Source: an uncultured Bacillus sp. (lineage in GTDB: Bacteria > Bacillota > Bacilli > Bacillales > Cytobacillaceae). Taken from it: a DNA stretch of 16,235 nucleotides. Both the position numbers and the translations under genes were made by a program. A model generated the notes under the pieces. The model did not search any database and had not been told where the DNA came from. It saw nothing but the letters and a program-made list of their open reading frames with translations. The stretch covers positions 1 to 16,235 of the forward strand of contig CALGSR010000168.1 of the NCBI GenBank assembly GCA_937902115.1. The letters are read 5' to 3'. How positions within the stretch are numbered: position 1 is the first letter of the stretch; each line of letters opens with the position of its first letter. Of this stretch, positions 7,300 through 15,063 are shown piece after piece.

Positions 7300-8166
7300 T
7301 CACCTCACAAGCCCCTTTGCCGGCAGTTCATGGAGAAAACATGCTTGCAGATCTTTTTCTTCCGACAATAGTAGATATTGGCCTCCATAGCCGCGGCAAA
7401 GGGATTCCAATTGCCCGTTTTGTCTTTTTAATCTTGATTCATATTCCGTTTTAACCGTCTGGTTCATACTGACATTCACAAACTCTTCTGTTTCGCTGTC
7501 AATCAATTGCATATCTTGTGAAAAAAACGGCCGCAGTTCTTCTGCACTTAATACTTGAAAAAACCAAATTTCTTGTTTTAATGATTGCAGCTTTTTGAAC
7601 AGATCTCCCAACTCTTCGAGGGGTTCCATCCCATCACTAATGATGATGGCAAGCTGACTGTTTTTAACGAGAAAGGGAATTAGCTGTTCACAAAATCCAT
7701 CCGTCCTTGACTTATCTTCGAGCTTCACAATTTCCTGAAAGACAGATTTTGCATATAGAGCACCTTTTCTTCTTATCGGCAATATCTTACGGCTTGAGAC
7801 AGGGGAAAACAATAGCCTATCCCCACTGTTCAATACAATAAAGCTAAAATAGGCAGCAAGCTGTTTTGCCACATTCCATTTCCCAGGGAGAACACGCATC
7901 GAGGATGTGCAATCAAGATAAAGGGAAACCGAGATATCCTGTTCATCGAGAAACCGTTTAATATAATGCTTCTGTGTCCGGCCATAAATATTCCAATCAA
8001 TCTGTCTCACATCATCCCCCGGCTGGTACAGGCGAAAATCGGAGAATTCAAGCGAAGAACCAAATGTACTCGCTTTTCTTTGTCCCTTCTGCATTCCCCT
8101 TCTTCGGCTTTTCACAAGCAGTTTCCGCCTTTGCAATTTACTTAAAAAGTGCTGTTGTCCATTCAT
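7300..8166 (-). CDS. DUF58 domain protein, soluble form, operon gene 6
   Basis: DUF58 proteins are regular partners of MoxR ATPases and carry a vWA-like domain. In this 288-aa protein the DUF58 hallmark is at residues 36-63 (GSSLEFSDFRLYQPGDD, then RQIDWNIYGR). A MIDAS-like motif follows at D85 (LDCTSSM, i.e. DxTxS rather than DxSxS). A second strand reads LAIIISDGMEP, matching the conserved aspartate-glycine turn of vWA folds. The N-terminus is strongly basic (KLQRRKLLVKSRRRG) and there are no membrane segments, whereas many DUF58 proteins have two at the N-terminus, so it is predicted to be cytosolic with MoxR. The start overlaps the MoxR stop by 4 bases, with a GGGAG site upstream. Its stop is 4 bases before the next gene. 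Confidence 0.92.
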   Translation of the reverse strand: MNGQQHFLSKLQRRKLLVKSRRRGMQKGQRKASTFGSSLEFSDFRLYQPGDDVRQIDWNIYGRTQKHYIKRFLDEQDISVSLYLDCTSSMRVLPGKWNVAKQLAAYFSFIVLNSGDRLLFSPVSSRKILPIRRKGALYAKSVFQEIVKLEDKSRTDGFCEQLIPFLVKNSQLAIIISDGMEPLEELGDLFKKLQSLKQEIWFFQVLSAEELRPFFSQDMQLIDSETEEFVNVSMNQTVKTEYESRLKRQNGQLESLCRGYGGQYLLLSEEKDLQACFLHELPAKGLVR

Positions 8167-9182
8167 TTCATACTCCCTATACCTGATGCGCTTAACTGAT
8201 TTAAAACCTCAGTAATGATTGCATCCGCGGTGATTCCTGCTGCTTCTCCTTCGAAGTTCAGCAGGATACGGTGGCGCAATACCGGAAGAGCTGCCTGTTT
8301 TAAATCCCCTGTGGAAATATGATATCTTCCGTTCATAAGCGCACGTGCTTTAGCCATACTGATTAAGCTTTGCAGACCGCGGGGGCCGCTGCCATACTGG
8401 ACATATTTTTGTACAGACTCAGGGGCTAAGCCTCCATCAGGATGTGTCGCAGAAATGATCTTGACTGCCAAATCAAGCAATTCCTCTGAAACGAGAATCC
8501 CTTTTGTTAAATCCTGCAGGACTAAGACATCCTCTTTTGCCGCTACCCTTGTTAATTGAATAGTATTTTTTCCTGTCGTACGAAGGACAATTTCCTTTAA
8601 TTCTTCCTCTGAAGGATAGTGAACGAGAATTTTACAGAGAAAACGGTCCATTTGTGCCTCTGGCAGCGGGTAAGTACCTTCCATATCAATTGGATTCTGT
8701 GTCGCTAAAACAAAAAATGGGCTTGCCATCTCTTTTGTTTCTCCCATGATCGTTACTGTTTTCTCTCCCATCGCTTCAAGCAAAGCACTCTGCGTCTTTG
8801 GCGTGGCCCGGTTGATTTCGTCAGCAAGAACAATGTGGGAGAATAACGGTCCTTTATGGAAAACAAAATTCTGTCTTCCCTGTTCATCAGGCTGCAGCAG
8901 CATCGTTCCCGTGATATCGGACGGCATCAAGTCTGGTGTAAATTGAATACGGGAAAAACTTAAATCCAAACATTCTGCTATGGTCCGAATCAGCATGGTC
9001 TTTCCTAGTCCAGGAAGACCTTCTAACAGAACATGTCCGCCTGATAAAATACTCCAAAGGACGCCGTCAATAACCTCTTCCTGCCCGACAATAAAGGAGG
9101 AGATTTCCTCCTTTATCCTCGTAATCGTCTCTGCTGCCTGGAGGAATTGCTGCTCCATTTCTTGTGGCTTTATTTCTTTCAT
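8163..9182 (-). CDS. MoxR-type AAA+ ATPase, operon gene 5
   Basis: MoxR ATPases are cytosolic AAA+ chaperones that usually act with vWA-domain partners to mature or assemble protein complexes, as in RavA-ViaA, NorQ-NorD and CoxD-CoxE. The 339-residue protein begins MKEIKPQEMEQQF. Motifs are FIVGQEEVI (30-38), Walker A GLPGLGKT (55-62), the pre-Walker-B FTPDLMPSDITG (81-92), Walker B with ADEINRA (D121, E122), sensor 1 ATQNP (160-164) and the conserved PEAQMDRF with the arginine finger candidate R180. The lid domain follows to the C-terminus. The length and motif set are complete for MoxR. Its TGA overlaps the ATG of the DUF58 gene by 4 bases, so the two partners are translationally coupled. 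An earlier start extending the protein by 43 residues is possible but unlikely. Confidence 0.94.
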   Translation of the reverse strand: MKEIKPQEMEQQFLQAAETITRIKEEISSFIVGQEEVIDGVLWSILSGGHVLLEGLPGLGKTMLIRTIAECLDLSFSRIQFTPDLMPSDITGTMLLQPDEQGRQNFVFHKGPLFSHIVLADEINRATPKTQSALLEAMGEKTVTIMGETKEMASPFFVLATQNPIDMEGTYPLPEAQMDRFLCKILVHYPSEEELKEIVLRTTGKNTIQLTRVAAKEDVLVLQDLTKGILVSEELLDLAVKIISATHPDGGLAPESVQKYVQYGSGPRGLQSLISMAKARALMNGRYHISTGDLKQAALPVLRHRILLNFEGEAAGITADAIITEVLNQLSASGIGSMK

Positions 9183-9186
9183 ATAA

Positions 9187-10701
9187 TCACTCTCCATTCG
9201 GATCGATAGTTGTAAAGTAGCTTTGCACGATTTTCTCCAAATTTTCCGGCAGCTGGTACCGGTCAGAGCTTTCCCGGTAAGATTTTTCATACTCTCCGAA
9301 TACCTCTTCATAAGGGCGGATGGTTCCTTTCAAAATAGGTCCACTTCCTTCTGACTGCTCCACTGCCGTCCCTTCACCAAGCTGTCCGCCATCAATTTCT
9401 CTATTTTCCTTGCCGGCGGTTTTTTCCGGAATCGTCAAAAGCTCTCTTGAACCTTGACCAAGTCCTGCGCCGTTTCCGGTTCCGCTTCCTGACCCATTTC
9501 CTGTTCCAGCGCCATTTCCTGCTCCATTTCCGTTTGACTGATTAGAGCCTGCGGAAGCATTACTTTGAGAATTAGACGAGCTTCCTTCTCCATTCTCCTC
9601 ACTGTTGTTTGCCTTTTTTTCTGAAGATTCGCTTCCATTTTGTGAAGAAAGTGCCAGTGATGACGGGGTTCCCGCCGCTGCTAACTGCTGCTGCAAGGCT
9701 TGCCCGCTGTTTTGTAAAGCAGTTTTGGCTGCGGCAAGATTTGTCAATGTTTCCGGTGATTGAAGTGCCTCTTCTATCGCTTTTACGATTTTCTCCAATT
9801 CTTCTTCTGACAGCTGTTGTTCCTGCCCTGTAAATGATTCCATGGCCTCTGTCTGTTTTTTCGAGAGGTTCTCCCATTGCTCATTCAACTTAGCCAATTC
9901 CTTTTCAATTTTTTCTAAATCCTTTTGCGCCAATAATTCAGCTAATTCGTTTATGCCGGATTCATTTAATGAATCCTGCCAGTCTTTTAATGCTTCTTGT
10001 TTTTCTTTTTCCTTCAGTTCCTTTAATTCCAGCTCTTTCATTTGTTTGACTAACTCCGTGAGAGCCTGTTCTGCTGTCTTGCTTTGTGCCACTTTCTCTT
10101 TTGCTTCTTCTAACCTCTTTTTTACATGCTCATCTTTTTCTTGCTTCACCTTCTCTTCCAGTTCTTTTTCTGCCTTGTTGACAAGTTTAATATCATTTTC
10201 TTTCTTTTTCGCTAGTTCACCGTTTTCATTAGGGATGATGAAAAGAAAGATACAACCTGCAAATAAGGAGGCACTCCACAAAAGCATCCTTTTATTCAAA
10301 ATCTCTTTCTTTCGCTGCAGTACTTCCTCTTGTTTGCTTTTCATATGCTTAATAGCATCCTGCAGCTGTAATTTTTCCATCATGCCATCCTTTTCGATAA
10401 AATCATAAGCCGTCACGACTCTGTCATCGGCAACAAATTGATTATAAAGGTGTACCGCATCATAATTGTTTGGACGTTTCCTCCATATTCTAAAAAGCAG
10501 AAACCCAATGAGGGCAGCTGCTCCAATGATCATGTAATAGTGGAGGAAGGGAATGATGATGATCCGCGACAACAGGAGAATCCCTGCCAGCAATAAACCA
10601 AGGAAAACAAGATACAGCTGGAACTCACGAAGAATCAGAGCAGTCCACAGCTGTTTTCGCACTAGTTTCAATAAATGCAGGAAAGACTCTTTATTTTCCA
10701 C
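9187..10701 (-). CDS. Membrane protein with long coiled coil and Gly/Asn/Ser-rich linker, operon gene 4
   Basis: I do not recognise a named family. Numbered from the upstream GTG at 10710 (507 aa; the preferred start gives 504), it has two membrane segments at about 31-50 and 56-75, a basic, presumably cytosolic stretch (76-141), a third segment at 142-160, a Lys/Glu-rich coiled-coil region at about 165-345, and a low-complexity Ser/Asn/Gly stretch at about 355-420. A conserved-looking C-terminal domain follows (421-507, with IRPYEEVFGEYEKSYRESSD and LEKIVQSYFTTIDPNGE). C-terminal segments of this kind (PYxEVxxxYxxxxxxS...Lxxx..YFxxIxP) occur in proteins encoded beside MoxR/DUF58 genes in other bacteria. 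Topology puts the coiled coil outside the membrane. The start lies 12 bases after the permease stop. The MoxR gene begins 4 bases after its stop. Confidence 0.82.
   Translation of the reverse strand: MENKESFLHLLKLVRKQLWTALILREFQLYLVFLGLLLAGILLLSRIIIIPFLHYYMIIGAAALIGFLLFRIWRKRPNNYDAVHLYNQFVADDRVVTAYDFIEKDGMMEKLQLQDAIKHMKSKQEEVLQRKKEILNKRMLLWSASLFAGCIFLFIIPNENGELAKKKENDIKLVNKAEKELEEKVKQEKDEHVKKRLEEAKEKVAQSKTAEQALTELVKQMKELELKELKEKEKQEALKDWQDSLNESGINELAELLAQKDLEKIEKELAKLNEQWENLSKKQTEAMESFTGQEQQLSEEELEKIVKAIEEALQSPETLTNLAAAKTALQNSGQALQQQLAAAGTPSSLALSSQNGSESSEKKANNSEENGEGSSSNSQSNASAGSNQSNGNGAGNGAGTGNGSGSGTGNGAGLGQGSRELLTIPEKTAGKENREIDGGQLGEGTAVEQSEGSGPILKGTIRPYEEVFGEYEKSYRESSDRYQLPENLEKIVQSYFTTIDPNGE
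9192..9195 (-). promoter_or_regulatory. Ribosome binding site deciding the moxR start
   Basis: GGAG, inside the last codons of operon gene 4, lies 9 bases before the ATG at 9180-9182. Upstream in-frame ATG codons would place the start well inside the preceding gene and are not supported by the MoxR family's usual N-terminus. Confidence 0.6.
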
Positions 10702-10707
10702 AAGCAA

Positions 10708-10712
10708 CACCT
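10708..10712 (-). promoter_or_regulatory. Ribosome binding site deciding the start of operon gene 4
   Basis: AGGTG lies 6 bases before a GTG codon at 10699-10701. The longer reading starting with GTG at 10708-10710 has no good Shine-Dalgarno sequence before it and would overlap this site, so the inner GTG is preferred. Confidence 0.55.
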
Positions 10713-10713
10713 G

Positions 10714-11553
10714 CTATCTTTTCATATTTGGCCGAAGCTTCTTAATACTACAAAGTAAAGCTGCTACAAAAAGAATCGTATAGGAGATTAAAAAAGCTCC
10801 CCAAAGCGGAAATTCAATTCCAGTTAATCTGCTGAATTCTCCCATATAATCCGGCTGCAATAAAGTGAATAAAACAATTGGCGGATTCAGCATGGCTGTA
10901 AAATAGGGAGCCGGATTGACTACAGGTGTATTTCCTGCCATTCCCTGTGTATAGGATAATAAAATTAATGTAATAAACGCTGTCCCTCCGGCGAGAAATA
11001 AAGTTACACCATACGTAGTCACAATGGACACGATGGTTTTCCGGATTAAGGTTGAAAAAAGCACCCCGACTGCTCCATAGACGATAATGGTAAACATGTA
11101 CAACACAAGATTTTGCAGCACCTGCCCCGGAGAAATACCGCCATATAAAAATACGATACTGTACAGCGGCAGACTGGCAATAATTAGAAGCAATAAATAG
11201 GAAACAGATGAAATTAGCTTAGCTATAATAATACTGGTTGATGACTGGGTCGTCGTTAACAGAATGTTGAGCGTCTGTCTTTCCCTTTCACTGCTAATTA
11301 TTCCCGCAGTCAGCCCGGGAGTAATAAACAAAATTAAAGCCAGCTGCATAAAGGACATCATAATAAACAATTCACGGCTTTGGTTTGGTTTGAAAAACCC
11401 TTGCATACTCGTCAGCGATTGAATAAAAATAAAACCAACGATAATCAGCGCGAGGGCCAGCAGATAAAACAGCAGCCCAAGAAAGCCTTTCGGTGAGCGA
11501 AATCGCAGCATGAATTCTTTATTAAGGACAGGATTCATCATCATATGTTTCAT
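10714..11553 (-). CDS. ABC-2 type transporter permease, operon gene 3
   Basis: This is an integral membrane subunit of 279 aa with about six hydrophobic segments (roughly residues 23-45, 64-85, 107-132, 144-166, 175-198 and 250-270). An N-terminal basic stretch (NKEFMLRFRSPKG) and the loop SSERERQTLNILLTTTQSS between the second and third segments are typical of ABC-2 permeases; the latter resembles the conserved E-R-x-x-T-L-x-x-L-L motif near the contact with the ATPase. The start codon overlaps the ATPase stop by 4 bases and has an AAGGAGG site about 10 bases upstream. With one ATPase and one permease gene, the transporter is probably a homodimer of each. It is most likely an exporter or a membrane-protein-handling transporter. 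The substrate is unknown. Confidence 0.9.
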   Translation of the reverse strand: MKHMMMNPVLNKEFMLRFRSPKGFLGLLFYLLALALIIVGFIFIQSLTSMQGFFKPNQSRELFIMMSFMQLALILFITPGLTAGIISSERERQTLNILLTTTQSSTSIIIAKLISSVSYLLLLIIASLPLYSIVFLYGGISPGQVLQNLVLYMFTIIVYGAVGVLFSTLIRKTIVSIVTTYGVTLFLAGGTAFITLILLSYTQGMAGNTPVVNPAPYFTAMLNPPIVLFTLLQPDYMGEFSRLTGIEFPLWGAFLISYTILFVAALLCSIKKLRPNMKR

Positions 11554-12485
11554 GTTTGATCAGCCTCCTTTGTAATCTCCATAAACACGTCCTCTAAATC
11601 CGTTTCAACTTCTGAAAAACTGATAATCGGTAAATCATGAAGCATTGCTTTTTTCAGCAGTATTCTTTGTTCTTCTTTTGTTCCTTTATAGATAAATTGC
11701 AGTGTCACTCGATCCTCTAAAACCTTTAATTCCAGCACTTTCGGATCATCTTCAAAAAATGCTAGACTCTTTTCTACATCCTCGTATATTTTAACGGTGA
11801 GTAATTTTTCTCCCATAAGGCGCTCTTGTATTTCATGAACTGCTCCAGTGGCTACCAGCTTGCCTCCGTCAATGATCCCAATCGAGTCACACATTTCCGC
11901 AAGTTCAGGTAAAATGTGGGAGGAAATCAAGATTGTTTTTCCCATTGCCTTCAGTTCTTTTAAAATCTCCCGCATTTCCACACGTGCCCGTGGATCTAAT
12001 CCTGATGCAGGCTCGTCGAGAATTAAGACTTCCGGGTCATGAATCAAGCAGCGGGCAAGACATAATCTCTGCTTCATCCCTCTGGAAAGAACATCAACAT
12101 AGTCATCCTTTTTATGCGATAGGTTAACAAGCTCAAGCAGCTGCGGAATCAATTGCTCTCTTTCCTTTACTGGAATCCCGTAGCTAGCACCATAGAAATG
12201 TAAGTATTCTACCGCCCGCAATTGATCATAAACACCAAAGAAATCTGGCATATAGCCAATCTGTCTGCGCACCATTTTTGGTTCACGAGCTATTGAGTAG
12301 CCGTTGATAGTTGCTGTACCAGATGTTGGAGCTAACAAGGTTGCCAAAATGGAGAAGGTTGTAGACTTCCCGGCCCCATTTTGACCAACAAAGCCAAATA
12401 CTGTACCCTTTTCAATATGCAAATTTAATGAGTCCAGCGCTGTAAATTTACCATATCGCTTGGTTAAATTCTGAATCTCAATCAT
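11550..12485 (-). CDS. ABC transporter ATP-binding protein, operon gene 2
   Basis: This is a cytosolic ATPase subunit of an ABC-2 type transporter, 311 aa, one nucleotide-binding domain with a C-terminal extension. Visible motifs are Walker A GQNGAGKST (34-42), signature LSRGMKQR (133-140), Walker B VLILDE (153-158), D-loop SGLDP (161-165) and the H-loop histidine in LISSHIL (H190). The Q-loop position reads GYMPDFFG, with Asp where many family members have Gln or Glu. The class resembles NatA/YtrB-like ATPases of exporters. The start codon overlaps the stop of the preceding gene by 4 bases and is served by a GGGGAGGT site. Its own stop overlaps the start of the permease in the same way (ATGA). 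It should pair with the permease at 10714-11553. The substrate cannot be deduced. Confidence 0.93.
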   Translation of the reverse strand: MIEIQNLTKRYGKFTALDSLNLHIEKGTVFGFVGQNGAGKSTTFSILATLLAPTSGTATINGYSIAREPKMVRRQIGYMPDFFGVYDQLRAVEYLHFYGASYGIPVKEREQLIPQLLELVNLSHKKDDYVDVLSRGMKQRLCLARCLIHDPEVLILDEPASGLDPRARVEMREILKELKAMGKTILISSHILPELAEMCDSIGIIDGGKLVATGAVHEIQERLMGEKLLTVKIYEDVEKSLAFFEDDPKVLELKVLEDRVTLQFIYKGTKEEQRILLKKAMLHDLPIISFSEVETDLEDVFMEITKEADQT

Positions 12486-14872
12486 GGCAGGACCTCCCCT
12501 TTTATCGTGATGTCCGGCAATATGACAAATGGATCGCCGCCATTGCTTGGTTTAGTAATCTGGAGCATGATTTTCCCGTCCTCTGCCAAAAACTCTTCTG
12601 CATGCTCAGCTGTGATTTTTAAGGACGTTTTTTCAATCGGGACATACTCTTCTTTTTGAAAATTATACAACGAAAATCTTGCCTGGCTTCCCTTTGTCCT
12701 GATTGAGATTTCTTTCAGGAGAACAGGCTTGACAGCTGCTGCTTTCGGTAATTCTAATACATACTCATACTGGCCATCTTCAAGCAGGATTTCACCTGCA
12801 ACAGGTGGTTTATCAATAATTAGACCATTGATTACGTTAAAACTGCTTACTAATCCGTCCTGTGTCAGCGTAAACTCCCCTGTTAGGTTCACTTCCGCTT
12901 CAAACGGTTCAACAATGAGATTGGCGTGATGTTTCTTTTCTTTTTCCCCTGCCATATCAAGAGCCATGACCTCATCGTTTGTGAATCCCGCTAGTACCGG
13001 GAGACTCTCTGCATTCATCGCTTCACTTAAAAAGGTGCCTGCTGAATATTCCAACCGCTCTCTCTTCACATCTTCAATGTCTGCCTTACTGCCTGGCATA
13101 GAGTATCCCTGCATATTCAAAGCAAATGGCGGTGAGAGAATACTTTGTTTCACCTTTTCGTCGACTTGCAGCACTTCCCCTTTCTTTAACGGCCCAAGAC
13201 TGAGCTTTTCCCTCCCGCTCCAAATCACGATATCACTGAAATCATAGGAATATTCATTCTGGATGGTTCCTTTCAGTACATTGTTTTCAACCGTCAAATC
13301 CGTTTGAAATCTGCCGTCTGTTTCTTTTTTTGCATCACCGTAAAGGGTCCGAGAAGACCAGTACTCTACATCCTTAAACACAATGTCATATTGCTTCCGT
13401 TTTTCTTCGATCACTCCTTCAGCAGAGGGCATGGACGACATCGTATTTGTGCTTGGCATCGCTTTAAATTGGTCTTTCGGAATTTGCAGCGAATAGGTGC
13501 CGCTTTTATTTGAGAGTAAGGTAGCAGCTTGATATCCTGCTAAATGGCCTTCTTGATTGACATAGATCCCCATCTGATTCAACTGCGGATGTGCGATCCT
13601 ATCTTTCGCACCAATTCCGAAGATCGCGGCAGACATGATGATACTGAGTGAAGGAATCATCCACCAAGCATGCTCACGCTTGTCTAATTTTTTCAAGATA
13701 AAGTACAAAACAGGCACTAGGATGATGAAATATCCCAACAACAATCCAACTAGCTGCCAAATAGAAAATTGCGACGCAGGGAAATATTCATTTATTTCTG
13801 CAAATTCATAATATAGAGCACCATATATATCCGATCCATATGGACCCGTCCCTAACATTGACTTATCGGCCGTTTGCAGCAACACTTCATTAAACCATTC
13901 TCCATACCCTTTCCACGAGGAAAATGGCTCATCCCCAAGAGAAAATCCGGTTTGCATGACGGAACCGATTCCGAAGTTTTGTTTCACAACGGTCGGTATA
14001 CCGCCGCTCTCTGAGACAACTTCAGCATCATTGTTCAAACTACCAGTAAATACGGTTAATTCATTAAAAGCAGGCACCTCTCTATTGCTTCCCTTTAGAA
14101 ACCCTGAGTCAACCTGCGTTTGAGCATCAATATTTAATGGCAGCAATTCTGATAGCTTTCCGAATGACTGAGCTGTATGAGAAGAGCCCCCGGCAATGAA
14201 GACACCACCATTATTTACCCACGTCCGGATCGCTTCCTGCTGATTATCACTAAGTTTGGTCATGACGTAATTATCGACAAGGAGGTAATCGATCATTTCC
14301 AGCCCGAGAGCCTGTTGTGATATTTGCTCGCTTTGCAATTCCACTATCTCAATCGGATGATTATTCATAGTAGAAAGTGATTTTATTTCCTTTAATCTGT
14401 CAATATTTTCACTTAAGATTCCAAGCACTTGTTTATCAAACTCAATATACTTTAACGGCAGCGTTTTATTGCCAGTAAAGTTTACTTTTTTGCCATCCTT
14501 CCAATCCCCACGGTACAGATGAACAGTTGAGCGATTTTGATACTGCGCCGGATGATCCTGTGTCATCCCCGGAATAGAAACAAGATAAGTTTTTGTACTA
14601 TTTTCCGGGAGTTCTAGATCAACTGCGAGGGTTCCTCCCGTATTATGGGAAGGATAATAATCAATCAATAAATCACCACTGAATGCTGAACCAGTGTTAT
14701 CTACTGTAATTTGCAACGGAAAACCCTTTCCTGTTTTTATTTTTCCGCCTACACCTGCTTCCAGCTTCACTTTGATTCCACTTGTTTCGGCCAATACTGG
14801 CTTTGCAACAATAGACAACGCAAAAAGCAATAAGATAAAAACAATGATTCCTTTTATGTATTTGCGCAACAT
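12482..14872 (-). CDS. Secreted/membrane-anchored 796-aa protein with GATase-like fold, operon gene 1
   Basis: I do not recognise a named gene. Residues 1-28 form a signal peptide (basic MLRKYIKG, hydrophobic core, cleavage likely after VLA at 28). Residues 31-145 look like a beta-rich domain. Residues 148-320 resemble the Rossmann-like GATase1/DUF4350 type fold, with MIDYLLVDNYVMTKLS and WVNNGGVFIAGGSS as its core strands, but no GATase nucleophile cysteine is visible. Two membrane segments follow (about 371-393 and 403-422) separated by the basic loop KKLDKREH, which is predicted to be cytosolic. That leaves both the N-terminal and the 423-796 domains outside the cell. The start has an AAGGGGGA site 6 bases upstream. 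The TGA stop overlaps the ATG of the ABC ATPase (ATGA), so the two are translationally coupled. It could be an accessory subunit of the ABC transporter. Confidence 0.85.
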   Translation of the reverse strand: MLRKYIKGIIVFILLLFALSIVAKPVLAETSGIKVKLEAGVGGKIKTGKGFPLQITVDNTGSAFSGDLLIDYYPSHNTGGTLAVDLELPENSTKTYLVSIPGMTQDHPAQYQNRSTVHLYRGDWKDGKKVNFTGNKTLPLKYIEFDKQVLGILSENIDRLKEIKSLSTMNNHPIEIVELQSEQISQQALGLEMIDYLLVDNYVMTKLSDNQQEAIRTWVNNGGVFIAGGSSHTAQSFGKLSELLPLNIDAQTQVDSGFLKGSNREVPAFNELTVFTGSLNNDAEVVSESGGIPTVVKQNFGIGSVMQTGFSLGDEPFSSWKGYGEWFNEVLLQTADKSMLGTGPYGSDIYGALYYEFAEINEYFPASQFSIWQLVGLLLGYFIILVPVLYFILKKLDKREHAWWMIPSLSIIMSAAIFGIGAKDRIAHPQLNQMGIYVNQEGHLAGYQAATLLSNKSGTYSLQIPKDQFKAMPSTNTMSSMPSAEGVIEEKRKQYDIVFKDVEYWSSRTLYGDAKKETDGRFQTDLTVENNVLKGTIQNEYSYDFSDIVIWSGREKLSLGPLKKGEVLQVDEKVKQSILSPPFALNMQGYSMPGSKADIEDVKRERLEYSAGTFLSEAMNAESLPVLAGFTNDEVMALDMAGEKEKKHHANLIVEPFEAEVNLTGEFTLTQDGLVSSFNVINGLIIDKPPVAGEILLEDGQYEYVLELPKAAAVKPVLLKEISIRTKGSQARFSLYNFQKEEYVPIEKTSLKITAEHAEEFLAEDGKIMLQITKPSNGGDPFVILPDITIKGEVLP

Positions 14873-15024
14873 CTGATTCCCCCTTGCTATGTAATAAATA
14901 TACTTTTATTCTATTCTCTATATATAGACGGTTTAACTGACCTTTCTCCCTTCATTATTTAACAAAGTTTTTTAAAAAGTATATTTTTTCCATAATTACA
15001 CACTTTGCCCGTTATGAAAAGGAA
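14873..15024 (-). promoter_or_regulatory. AT-rich leader of the ABC/MoxR/vWA operon; promoter not resolved
   Basis: This region lies between the ftsY terminator and the first operon gene and must hold the operon's promoter if the terminator works. It is very AT-rich and contains several TATA-like hexamers, but I find no convincing SigA -35/-10 pair with 16-18 base spacing, nor a clear SigB or ECF pair. It contains a 12-bp perfect palindrome (TCTATATATAGA, 14917-14928). It also has a 12-bp inverted repeat, AAATATACTTTT at 14896-14907 and AAAAGTATATTT at 14975-14986. Either could be an operator, but this is inference. Confidence 0.4.
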
Positions 15025-15054
15025 CAAAAGGCTGACAGTATTGTCAGCCTTTTG
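15025..15054 (-). terminator. Rho-independent terminator after ftsY
   Basis: There is a perfect 13-bp inverted repeat (15025-15037 with 15042-15054) around a 4-base loop. It begins 9 bases after the ftsY stop codon. On the minus strand the hairpin ends in TTTTG followed by TTCCTTTT, giving a U-rich tail. It should separate ftsY transcription from the ABC/MoxR/vWA operon. Confidence 0.75.
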
Positions 15055-15063
15055 AATATTTCC

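Noticed and set aside
9183..9311. Longer MoxR reading from 9311
   Set aside because: It lies within the end of the preceding gene in another frame and adds residues unlike any MoxR N-terminus; a good GGAG site precedes the inner ATG.
9842..10408. 188-codon plus-strand open frame rich in Ser, Phe and Cys
   Set aside because: It is the complement of the Lys/Glu coiled-coil region of operon gene 4; such repetitive codons leave the opposite strand open. No ribosome binding site or family resemblance.
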